NCBI GenBank assembly: GCA_051880335.1
Contig: JBJENT010000220.1
Location: 1 to 7,808, forward strand
DNA from: 1XD8-76 sp051880335
GTDB taxonomy: Bacteria; Bacillota; Clostridia; Lachnospirales; Lachnospiraceae
Direction: 5' to 3'
Length of the DNA: 7,808 bases
Shown: positions 1 to 5,720 of the stretch, piece after piece
Layout: each line of letters starts with the position of its first letter
How positions within the stretch are numbered: position 1 is the first letter of the stretch
Made by a program: the position numbers and the translations under genes
The notes under the pieces: model-generated
The model's database searches: none
Seen by the model: only the letters and a program-made list of their open reading frames with translations
Told to the model about the DNA's origin: nothing

Positions 1-972
1 AAAGAGAAGTGCCATAAACCCAACAAAGGTTGTCATTCCACTGGACAGAATCGATAATGCCGAATGTTTCAGTGCATTGGTCATTGCCTTCTCTCGATTA
101 GGCTCTGTTTTCTGTTCTTTGATATAGGTATGTAACAGGAAAATGGAGTAATCGATGGATATAGCCAGCTGTAAAATAGCAGCTACTGAATTACTGATAA
201 AGGAAATAGTTCCCAATATGAGATTGGTACCCATATTCAGGATAATGGCAACTCCCATAACAATCAGAAAGAGTACCGGCTCTGCCCAGGAATTCGTCGT
301 CAAACATAAGATGATAAAGATCATAATAACTGCTATCACAGTTATGATGGCTATCTGTACATTTAACGTTTCTTCCAGCGATTTGTTTTCAACAGCCGGT
401 CCGCCATAGTGGCCCTTTTCTCCAAGAATCTCTGTGATTTCATCGATAGCATCCTTAGTAAGCTCGTCTGTATCTCCCTTCTCGAAGGTAACATCCATTA
501 CCGCACAATTATTTTTGTAATAGTCGGTCTGGTTTTCTGCTTCAATAAAGTCACCGGACATGTAAACATCGGAGCTCATCCATGCCACCATGTCTACACC
601 TTCCACATCCTCTATCATTTCTTTATAGAGTTCTGCTTCATAGATGGTCACATCTTCGATCAATATTCTGGCAGTGCCCGGATAACCAAACTCTTCTTCC
701 ATAATATCAATCGCTTTTTTTGATGTAACATCACTGGGCAGATATTCGGTAAGGTCATAGTTTACCTTTACAAACAATGTACTGATCAGACAGATCACAA
801 AAAGTCCAATGAAAACTTTCATAATATGATCTCTGTTCTTCACAATCTTGGAAGCAATAGAAGGATCATTTTTGAAATTTTCTAATTGTTCTTTTCGAGC
901 TGCGATTTTTCCACGGATTCTTTCTTTCGCTTCCTGTCTGGCATACTTCAGTTCTTCTTCTGTCAGTTTCAT
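1..972 (-). CDS. RND/MMPL family membrane transporter, N-terminal 324 residues (cut by window edge)
   Basis: The frame is open from an ATG at 972 to the left edge, giving 324 residues of a protein that should be much longer. Visible layout: a charged, probably coiled-coil cytoplasmic N-terminus (residues 1-49, rich in E/K/R), TM1 about 52-70, a soluble extracellular domain about 71-204, then closely packed TM segments about 206-226, 232-255 and 258-283. The segment around 269-283 (AISIDYSIFLLHTY) matches the TM4 region of the MMPL/RND superfamily, where the Asp-Tyr pair belongs to the proton relay. These proteins export lipids, drugs or other hydrophobic compounds using proton motive force; the substrate here is unknown. 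The start is supported by a GAGGGTGA ribosome site 5-7 bases upstream; an internal ATG at codon 51 lies at TM1 and is less likely. A TetR-type gene lies about 560 bases away on the same strand and is a plausible regulator (inference). Confidence 0.88.
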   Translation of the reverse strand, partial: MKLTEEELKYARQEAKERIRGKIAARKEQLENFKNDPSIASKIVKNRDHIMKVFIGLFVICLISTLFVKVNYDLTEYLPSDVTSKKAIDIMEEEFGYPGTARILIEDVTIYEAELYKEMIEDVEGVDMVAWMSSDVYMSGDFIEAENQTDYYKNNCAVMDVTFEKGDTDELTKDAIDEITEILGEKGHYGGPAVENKSLEETLNVQIAIITVIAVIMIFIILCLTTNSWAEPVLFLIVMGVAIILNMGTNLILGTISFISNSVAAILQLAISIDYSIFLLHTYIKEQKTEPNREKAMTNALKHSALSILSSGMTTFVGFMALLF

Positions 973-1037
973 AGTGATTCACCCTCTGCTTTTTTATTCT
1001 GTAATTTCTAGAGTTAAGAATACACTGTGAAAAAAGG

Positions 1038-1053
1038 AATGTATTTAGACATT
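1038..1053. promoter_or_regulatory. Short inverted repeat, possible repressor operator upstream of the MMPL gene
   Basis: The sequence is AATGT-N6-ACATT, five-base half-sites about 65 bases upstream of the MMPL start codon. Its length and symmetry suit a TetR-type dimer. The arms are short and lie in AT-rich DNA, so chance occurrence is quite possible, and no matching copy was seen upstream of tetR. Confidence 0.2.
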
Positions 1054-1062
1054 TTATTACTT

Positions 1063-1090
1063 TTGTTTATTTTTTATACAAAGTTATAAT
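1063..1090 (+). promoter_or_regulatory. Candidate sigma-A promoter for the 81-codon plus-strand gene
   Basis: A perfect -10 hexamer TATAAT (1085-1090) lies 16 bases after TTGTTT (1063-1068), a weak match to the -35 consensus (3 of 6, with the leading TTG kept). Transcription would begin near 1097, giving a leader of about 125 bases before the ATG at 1222. The surrounding AT-richness raises the chance of a false match. Confidence 0.35.
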
Positions 1091-1162
1091 TTTGTCTATA
1101 TAATTTGCTTCTAAAAAACACTATGGTAATATTACATTTAGAATTGCAGGAATTATGAAGCA

Positions 1163-1219
1163 ATGGAACTATTCATGTATCAGATGAATGGTAAAAGAAA
1201 TAAAGAAAACAGGACATAA
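1163..1219 (+). CDS. Possible 18-residue leader peptide upstream of the small plus-strand gene
   Basis: ATG at 1163 opens an 18-codon frame reading MELFMYQMNGKRNKENRT and ending in TAA at 1217-1219. That stop lies two bases before the ATG of the 81-codon gene, in a different frame, the layout expected for translational coupling. The nearest purine-rich ribosome site (AGGA, 1148-1151) is 11 bases before this ATG, longer than ideal. Internal ATGs at codons 5 and 8 are alternatives. A second reading is that this is the N-terminal remnant of an originally longer gene joined by a frameshift. No family is recognised; it may be chance. Confidence 0.2.
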   Translation: MELFMYQMNGKRNKENRT

Positions 1220-1221
1220 CC

Positions 1222-1467
1222 ATGAGATCAAATTTAAATGAAGAGATGAAGCGGACTTTATTTGAAATCAGCCTTGCCCATCTCCAGAAACAAAAAAAGC
1301 TGCTCACTCCAAAGAATGCCAGCCGCATCTTAATCAATTATAAAAAAGCGCTTCGATCCGAAAGTAAGATTCCCGTTTCAGAGGATCTCTGTCAGGAATT
1401 TTCCAATCGTTTCAAGCAGCTTTCTTCCCAGGAAATCCTATCCTGGTTAGATTCTATATTTTGCTAG
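1222..1467 (+). CDS. Small 81-residue protein of unknown function
   Basis: I do not recognise this protein. It is hydrophilic, charged and likely helical, with no signal peptide or membrane segment and a C-terminal Cys as last residue. Basic residues cluster in the first two thirds (KQKKLLTPK about 24-32, YKKALRSESK about 45-54), and the C-terminal third is acidic to neutral. That it is a real gene is supported by a fair ribosome site (AGGA seven bases before the ATG), base composition like neighbouring genes rather than the AT-rich DNA upstream, a candidate TATAAT promoter, and a strong hairpin terminator six bases after the TAG stop. It is the only plus-strand gene here, convergent with tetR and divergent from the MMPL transporter. 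It might be a small regulatory or accessory protein, but nothing visible assigns a role. Confidence 0.62.
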   Translation: MRSNLNEEMKRTLFEISLAHLQKQKKLLTPKNASRILINYKKALRSESKIPVSEDLCQEFSNRFKQLSSQEILSWLDSIFC

Positions 1468-1472
1468 TATCT

Positions 1473-1530
1473 TCCCTTGAAGCAGCGTAACTCTTCCTTC
1501 TATTCCACCTCTGCTTCAAGGGATTTCTTC
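1473..1530 (+). terminator. Rho-independent terminator after the 81-codon gene
   Basis: Perfect 13-bp inverted repeat: TCCCTTGAAGCAG (1473-1485) pairs with CTGCTTCAAGGGA (1511-1523), around a 25-base loop. It is followed on the plus strand by a T-rich tail (TTTCTTCGTTT from 1524). It begins six bases after the small gene's stop and ends three bases before the tetR stop codon on the other strand. On the minus strand the stem is followed by AGATACTAG, without a T run, so it should act mainly on plus-strand transcripts. Confidence 0.75.
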
Positions 1531-1532
1531 GT

Positions 1533-2177
1533 TTAACTGATAATCTCCGTGAAATCCACGTCTGTAAAATCAATATCTCCTTTATTTTCTACCTCAATTC
1601 CCATGTTTTCCTTAAAGGTATGTACCTGATATGCCAGATTTTCTACGTTGACCGCAAGTGCTTTGATGTAATAGGTCATTTTTTCCTCATCTTCTTTCAT
1701 ACCATTCATTGCCCATTCAATGATGGTTCCGGTCAGTCCATAGGCAAAAATTTTAGCATGCAGATTCTTCTGTATTTCTTCCACCTGATTGTTTACATCC
1801 AGCTCATCAATGGCCATACGAAATAGAGTAGCCAGCATTTTCTGTAAATATTCTTCAAAATAGTTGTTGGAGCATTTGATGGTATTCATATAAAAGGATT
1901 TGTTTCGTTTCATGATTCGAAAAAGCTCCAGCAGTTTTTCATCCCAGTTTTCAAAGGAAATATCCGCTGTAAGGGGCACAAAGGTCTCGTTATTGTAGAT
2001 CCAGTCCAGCAGTTCATATTTATCCGTAAAATGATAATAAAATGTCTGCCTGTTTACACCACATTCTTTTACAATATCTCCCACTGTGATATGTTCAAAT
2101 AACCTCTCGGATGCAAGTCGTTTCAGACTCTCCGCCAGCTCTCTCTTGGTCAGATTTGTATTTGACACGCTTTCCAT
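1533..2177 (-). CDS. TetR/AcrR family transcriptional regulator, DhaS-like
   Basis: A 214-residue DNA-binding regulator. Residues about 10-56 form the TetR-type helix-turn-helix domain; the core ITVGDIVKECGVNRQTFYYHF (30-50) is the textbook second/third helix pattern with the YYHF signature. The rest (about 60-190) is an all-helical ligand/dimer domain of the kind found in DhaS-like regulators (TetR_C_8 family). An acidic tail (GDIDFTDVDFTEI) extends beyond the usual length of about 180-190. TetR proteins usually repress nearby genes until a small ligand binds. The MMPL transporter at 972-1 is the likeliest target by proximity (inference); control of its own gene is also possible. It lies 88 bases after the deacylase gene with no terminator between. 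The start is ambiguous: the ATG at 2177 abuts AGGAG directly, while a GTG at 2168 (codon 4) is better spaced; an in-frame TAG two codons upstream rules out an earlier start. Confidence 0.9.
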   Translation of the reverse strand: MESVSNTNLTKRELAESLKRLASERLFEHITVGDIVKECGVNRQTFYYHFTDKYELLDWIYNNETFVPLTADISFENWDEKLLELFRIMKRNKSFYMNTIKCSNNYFEEYLQKMLATLFRMAIDELDVNNQVEEIQKNLHAKIFAYGLTGTIIEWAMNGMKEDEEKMTYYIKALAVNVENLAYQVHTFKENMGIEVENKGDIDFTDVDFTEIIS

Positions 2178-2182
2178 CTCCT
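2178..2182 (-). promoter_or_regulatory. Ribosome binding site that questions the tetR start
   Basis: AGGAG on the minus strand lies with zero spacing before the ATG at 2177, too close to serve it. The same site lies nine bases before the in-frame GTG at 2168-2166, a workable distance. If AGGAG is the real site, the protein starts at GTG and is 211 residues long. Confidence 0.5.
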
Positions 2183-2252
2183 ATGTTACAAATTCACTTA
2201 CTCATACAGCCTTACTCATTGATACAAACTCAGTTGCTTATACAGCCTTACT
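2181..2252 (-). repeat. Two tandem 36-bp imperfect repeats upstream of tetR
   Basis: Read on the minus strand, 2252-2217 and 2216-2181 are adjacent 36-base units with 29 of 36 positions identical. Both start AGTAAGGCTGTAT, and both contain TGA(G/A)TTTGTA in the second half. Each unit splits into two 18-base halves carrying (C/T)TGTA at the same place, giving four copies at 18-base spacing. The array fills most of the gap between the deacylase stop and the tetR start and overlaps the AGGAG ribosome site at its end. It could be a protein-binding array or simply a recent slippage duplication. Confidence 0.7.
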
Positions 2253-2265
2253 TATATAGATCCCT

Positions 2266-2733
2266 CTATACAAGCTTGCACACGTCAACCCATTTTTCAT
2301 ATCCGGAGTACTGTTCCATTTCCGGAATGGTAAGTTCAATGGCACTGTTGTCACTTCCACATGCCGGAAAAACCGTTTGAAATCTCTTCATACTTTCATC
2401 CAGATATACTTTAACCCCTTCCTTTATTCCAAAAGGGCACACGCCACCTACCGCATGTCCAATCAGCGGCTCTACTTCTTCAAAAGAAAGCATTTTGGCT
2501 TTTGTGCCAAAGGTTGCCTTGTATTTTGCATTATCAATTTTGGTATCACCGGCTGTCACGATCAGAATCGCCTGGTCACCTACATGAAAGGATAAGGTTT
2601 TTGCAATGCGGGCGCCCTCACAGTGAAGTGCCTGTGCTGCCAGCTCTACTGTTGCACTGGATACATCAAATTCCAGAATCCGGTCTTCCATACTCCATGT
2701 TTTAAAATATTCTCTGACTTTCTCAATTGCCAT
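2266..2733 (-). CDS. YbaK/EbsC-type aminoacyl-tRNA deacylase (editing domain protein)
   Basis: A 155-residue free-standing editing enzyme of the YbaK/ProXp superfamily, which hydrolyses wrongly charged tRNAs (for example Cys- or Ala-tRNA(Pro)) in the cytoplasm. Visible hallmarks: the conserved lysine K45 in RIAKTLSF, aligned with the essential Lys of E. coli YbaK; the GxxxP loop GGVCP at 96-100 followed by FG; and the C-terminal pattern SDNSAIELT (127-135) typical of the fold. Length matches the family. Which mischarged tRNA it edits cannot be told from sequence alone, so no symbol is given. The ATG at 2733 has a clean AGGAG eight bases upstream. It follows the GT-C gene by 60 bases with no convincing terminator and precedes tetR, so it could be the fifth gene of a tyrS-led transcript. 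Confidence 0.9.
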   Translation of the reverse strand: MAIEKVREYFKTWSMEDRILEFDVSSATVELAAQALHCEGARIAKTLSFHVGDQAILIVTAGDTKIDNAKYKATFGTKAKMLSFEEVEPLIGHAVGGVCPFGIKEGVKVYLDESMKRFQTVFPACGSDNSAIELTIPEMEQYSGYEKWVDVCKLV

Positions 2734-2793
2734 GGCTATAACTCCTGTCTTTCTCTCCTGTCAATCTATCTTTTAACCATTATCTTCTGGTTA

Positions 2794-4680
2794 TCATCTT
2801 TTTAAATATAATGTCATATAACCGGTTTCCATCTTTTCGGTATAACCGAAATCTTCCTCGATCCATTCATACAATATATGATTTTGCGGGGAATTATAAT
2901 AAACCGGATTTTCTCCCAGTTCTTTATCCACTGCAATGACTGTAGGCATTTTTTCCGGAAACTCTGCAAAATACTGGGTAAACATTTCATTGTATGCATT
3001 AGTCCCCTGGGTAGAAGGAGTGGCCATCTGGGCATCCGTCCATAAATATACGATGTTTTCACTTCCCACATACAACAGCTTATCTTCCCCGGTAAGTATG
3101 CTGGTCAGGACCTGATAATCATCTTTTAGCACCGTTGCAGTATCTTCTACCATATAAATCCCGGCAGCAGGTCCCTGCTCAATCTTATCCATTGGAGCCA
3201 GCACTGTAATCTCCAGACAGCCTGATACACGCATCAGAATCAATTTACAGACAAGCAGTCCCAGGAGAAACGTGAACATGGTTCCTCTTAAAAGCCACTG
3301 TTTATTTCGGCTTTCTTTGTTTTCCTGCCCGGAAACCTGAAGGGCGGATTCTCTGCGCACGATATCCTCCATCTCACAATCCTGCACCCAGGATGCAAGG
3401 ATCAGAAATACCCCCAGCACACTGATAAACATTTTTGCCATAGAGGTATTGATATCCATATTGGTCATGATCATAACCGATAAAAGCACCAGAAAACCCG
3501 GCACAATAGCAAAACAGGAAATCACACAGCTTAGTCTGTCCCTTTTTACCCAAAGAAGAAGAAATCCCATACAGGCAATGATAAAAAACCGCCACAGCAT
3601 ATAAAACTGGTTTTCGTTTCCGAAAAGGCAGCCATAAACCTGCTCTAAACTCAGCAGTATAGTCGCGGTGCAGACAAACATATAGATGGCATTATCTTTT
3701 ACACAGTATTTCTTTTCACGGTTCCTATTTGTGCTCTCGCTTTGAATACCATTCTTCTCTTTTCTTCTACTTTGTACCGCAAGTGCAAGCAGCACAAGAA
3801 GAAATGCCACCAAAATCACCCAGATGCAATCCTTCAAAATCTGGCAGAAATCAGCAAAAAAGATTTTCCACTTATCTGATGTGCTGACCAGCGTATGGGA
3901 TTCATCCTGAAACATATAGGATACATATCTTTGAAAATCCGCCAAAGACATGTAGCTGAACAGATATCCGATAAAAATAAGTCCCGGAATCAGTGCCCCC
4001 AGCGTAAAACACAGGATATCCAATATGCAGTTCCGGGTTGATTTTTTCTGCTTCTTATCAAAACACCAGATGCACAGGGCAATATAGGGATACAGCAGGA
4101 TCAATGTTGGATAGGAAAACATCTGTAAAAAGATCATAAATCCGGCAAGCACCAGATATCTTCTCTTTCCATGGTCTCTCATAAAAAATCGATAGAGGAA
4201 CAAAAACTGCAGCAGAATAAACCAGTATTGCTGCAATTCAAATTCCGGAATCTGTACCCATTTCGGTAAAAAATTCAAATGAATGAAGAATAATAGAACC
4301 CTGATCTCCCGGGAAAACCTGTCTTTTAATGTAAAATACAGGTAGAATCCGATTCCCAAATGAATCACCGTACCCAGAATTCTGGCATACACTACTATGT
4401 ATGAAGTACTTCCTGTAATCATCAGAAATAAACGCAAAAAAGGAGCTATGAAAAACCCACCAAGCTGGTGAGCTTCCCACAGATCCTTAAAAAATCTGTC
4501 TCCCGTTGCCAGTCTGTAGCCTACTGCCATGGCATAGCTTTCATCAATATCAAGACTGATAAAAATCGTCTTGATGCATGCCAGAACCGACAGCAGCAAA
4601 ATCACTACATAACATAGCTTTGTAGCAAAAGAGCCGATATTCTTTTTTTCAGTATTGGTAAAATCACTCTTTGGAAACAT
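2794..4680 (-). CDS. GT-C type membrane glycosyltransferase (polyprenyl-phosphate-sugar dependent), putative
   Basis: A 628-residue polytopic membrane protein with about 11-13 hydrophobic segments (for example about 22-42, 73-93, 95-117, 151-166, 176-203, 219-243, 285-303, 331-347, 358-377, 384-405, 412-431, 464-483) and a soluble C-terminal domain of about 145 residues (484-628). The first extracytoplasmic loop starts with SLDIDESYA (42-50); this acidic DE-x-Y motif right after TM1 is where GT-C enzymes of the ArnT/PMT/GT39 type hold the catalytic Asp. Such enzymes take a sugar from a polyprenyl-phosphate donor and transfer it to a glycan, lipid or protein outside the membrane. The preceding gene encodes a donor-making GtrB-like enzyme and ends only three bases upstream, in the same frame, strongly supporting a functional pair. 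The ribosome site is weak (GAGTGAT over the preceding stop), so translation is probably coupled. Acceptor and sugar are unknown. An unassigned membrane-protein role is the alternative. Confidence 0.75.
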   Translation of the reverse strand: MFPKSDFTNTEKKNIGSFATKLCYVVILLLSVLACIKTIFISLDIDESYAMAVGYRLATGDRFFKDLWEAHQLGGFFIAPFLRLFLMITGSTSYIVVYARILGTVIHLGIGFYLYFTLKDRFSREIRVLLFFIHLNFLPKWVQIPEFELQQYWFILLQFLFLYRFFMRDHGKRRYLVLAGFMIFLQMFSYPTLILLYPYIALCIWCFDKKQKKSTRNCILDILCFTLGALIPGLIFIGYLFSYMSLADFQRYVSYMFQDESHTLVSTSDKWKIFFADFCQILKDCIWVILVAFLLVLLALAVQSRRKEKNGIQSESTNRNREKKYCVKDNAIYMFVCTATILLSLEQVYGCLFGNENQFYMLWRFFIIACMGFLLLWVKRDRLSCVISCFAIVPGFLVLLSVMIMTNMDINTSMAKMFISVLGVFLILASWVQDCEMEDIVRRESALQVSGQENKESRNKQWLLRGTMFTFLLGLLVCKLILMRVSGCLEITVLAPMDKIEQGPAAGIYMVEDTATVLKDDYQVLTSILTGEDKLLYVGSENIVYLWTDAQMATPSTQGTNAYNEMFTQYFAEFPEKMPTVIAVDKELGENPVYYNSPQNHILYEWIEEDFGYTEKMETGYMTLYLKR

Positions 4681-4683
4681 ATA

Positions 4684-5640
4684 TCACTCAAATTTCTTTT
4701 CCAGTTCATCTAAAATCTTCTTGGTGGAATCGATCAGATTCAGCTGAAATTCAAATTCTCTCCTGTTTTTGGAGGCATTGTTGGACAAAATAAGTCCTGC
4801 AAAAAAAGACTGGAGTGCTGCCATAAATACAAATCCACAGGTAATCAGCGTAGGGAACCTGTCCACCATACCGGTTTCAAGATACCCGATAAACACAGGG
4901 ATAAAGAAACCAACTGCCAGAATGGTAAGCAGAACACTGATAATGGTAAAAAACCGGAATGGTTTATAATTTTTAAATAACCGGACAATGGTTCCGAGAA
5001 CTTTGATTCCATCTACATAAGTGTTGAGTTTTGAAACACTGCCTTCCGGTCTGTCCCGATACTCTACCACCACATTTTCAATGGACATATTATTATTTAC
5101 AGCATGGATAGTCATCTCGGTTTCGATTTCAAATCCTTTGGAAAGAACCGGAAATGTTTTGGCAAAATTATAGCTGAACGCACGATAACCGGTCATGATA
5201 TCTTTGATATCACAGTCGAACAGTTTATTTATGGCAAAACGCACCAGGGAATTTCCCATATTATGAAATGGTCTTTTATTTTCTGTAAAATACGTAGAAG
5301 AAAGACGGTCTCCCACCACCATATCAGTTTTATTGACCAACACTTTTTCTGCCATTTCTTTTGCATATTCCAGTGGATACGTATCATCACCATCGGTCAT
5401 CAGATAACATTCTGCATCGATTTCGCGGAACATTCTCCGGATGACATTTCCTTTTCCCTGCTGATGTTCATAACGGACAACTGCACCGGCTTCTTTGGCA
5501 ATTTTTACGGTATCATCCGTAGAATTGTTATCATATACATAGATCACTGCCTCCGGAATATACTTCCTGGCATCACTGATTACCTTACCGATTGTCTTTG
5601 CCTCATTATAACATGGAATGAGCAATGCAATTTTATCCAT
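4684..5640 (-). CDS. GtrB/DPM1-like polyprenyl-phosphate glycosyltransferase (GT2 family)
   Basis: A 318-residue membrane-anchored GT2 enzyme expected to move a sugar from a nucleotide sugar onto undecaprenyl phosphate on the cytoplasmic face. The GT-A domain begins at once (IPCYNEAKTIG, 8-18), with VYDNNSTDDT at 35-44 for nucleotide binding and the metal-binding DxD region TDGDDTYP at 82-89. The segment MTGYRAFS (149-156) and GFEIETEM (169-176) match the acceptor-site signature of the DPM1/GtrB group. Two C-terminal TM helices (about 229-252 and 264-286) and a charged tail complete the GtrB layout. The ATG at 5640 has AAAGGA about six bases upstream. The next gene, a GT-C transferase, is the expected user of the product. 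No GtrA-type flippase gene is present in the window. The sugar cannot be determined from sequence. Confidence 0.92.
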   Translation of the reverse strand: MDKIALLIPCYNEAKTIGKVISDARKYIPEAVIYVYDNNSTDDTVKIAKEAGAVVRYEHQQGKGNVIRRMFREIDAECYLMTDGDDTYPLEYAKEMAEKVLVNKTDMVVGDRLSSTYFTENKRPFHNMGNSLVRFAINKLFDCDIKDIMTGYRAFSYNFAKTFPVLSKGFEIETEMTIHAVNNNMSIENVVVEYRDRPEGSVSKLNTYVDGIKVLGTIVRLFKNYKPFRFFTIISVLLTILAVGFFIPVFIGYLETGMVDRFPTLITCGFVFMAALQSFFAGLILSNNASKNRREFEFQLNLIDSTKKILDELEKKFE

Positions 5641-5656
5641 AAATTATCCTTTCTAC

Positions 5657-5695
5657 TGCTGTATTATCATGCTGTATTATCCTGCCGCATTATAT
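5657..5695 (-). repeat. Three tandem 13-bp repeats in the leader of the GT2 gene
   Basis: Plus-strand units are TGCTGTATTATCA (5657-5669), TGCTGTATTATCC (5670-5682) and the diverged TGCCGCATTATAT (5683-5695). The first two differ only at the last base. They lie 17 to 55 bases upstream of the GT2 start, between a candidate -10 box and the ribosome site. Copy number could vary by slippage and alter leader length or promoter strength. Confidence 0.7.
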
Positions 5696-5717
5696 GACAC
5701 CATCGTTTCTATGCGAC
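5689..5717 (-). promoter_or_regulatory. Candidate internal promoter for the GT2/GT-C gene pair
   Basis: On the minus strand a perfect -10 hexamer TATAAT (5694-5689) lies 17 bases after GTCGCA (5717-5712), a 3-of-6 match to the -35 consensus. Transcription would start near 5682, about 42 bases before the ATG, inside the 13-bp repeats. It would let the two glycosyltransferase genes be expressed apart from tyrS. The -35 is weak, so this is tentative. Confidence 0.33.
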
Positions 5718-5720
5718 ATT

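Larger units (their letters stand above)
973..1221. promoter_or_regulatory. AT-rich divergent intergenic region between the MMPL gene and the small plus-strand gene
   Basis: This 249-base gap separates two divergent genes and is far more AT-rich than the genes beside it, as expected of a shared promoter region. It contains plus-strand -10-like hexamers TATAAT at 1085-1090 and 1099-1104, a short inverted repeat AATGT-N6-ACATT at 1038-1053, and a perfect 10-bp palindrome GTAATATTAC at 1126-1135. A minus-strand promoter for the MMPL gene must lie here if that gene is transcribed separately, but I could not pick out a convincing -35/-10 pair on that strand. Confidence 0.5.

Noticed and set aside
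409..723. A 104-codon plus-strand frame
   Set aside because: It is antisense to the MMPL transporter gene, whose frame and motifs are clear; the translated product shows no recognisable pattern.
2255..2270. Inverted repeat TATAGA-N4-TCTATA at the deacylase stop
   Set aside because: It is a weak AT-rich stem without a T tail, not a credible terminator; possibly a chance feature or binding site, with no supporting evidence.
2735..2764. TTGACA (minus strand, 2764-2759) with TATAGC 18 bases on, as a promoter for the deacylase gene
   Set aside because: Transcription would start at about 2728, inside the coding region past the ATG and its ribosome site, so it cannot drive this gene; the -10 is also only 4 of 6.
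2774..2793. Hairpin TAACCA/TGGTTA after the GT-C gene as a terminator
   Set aside because: The stem is six base pairs and AT-rich, and on the minus strand it is followed by AAAAGAT, not a T run.
5104..5697. A 197-codon plus-strand frame antisense to the GT2 gene
   Set aside because: It lies almost wholly on the opposite strand of a well-supported GT2 gene; its product is rich in His, Phe and Ile with no domain pattern, typical of an antisense shadow.
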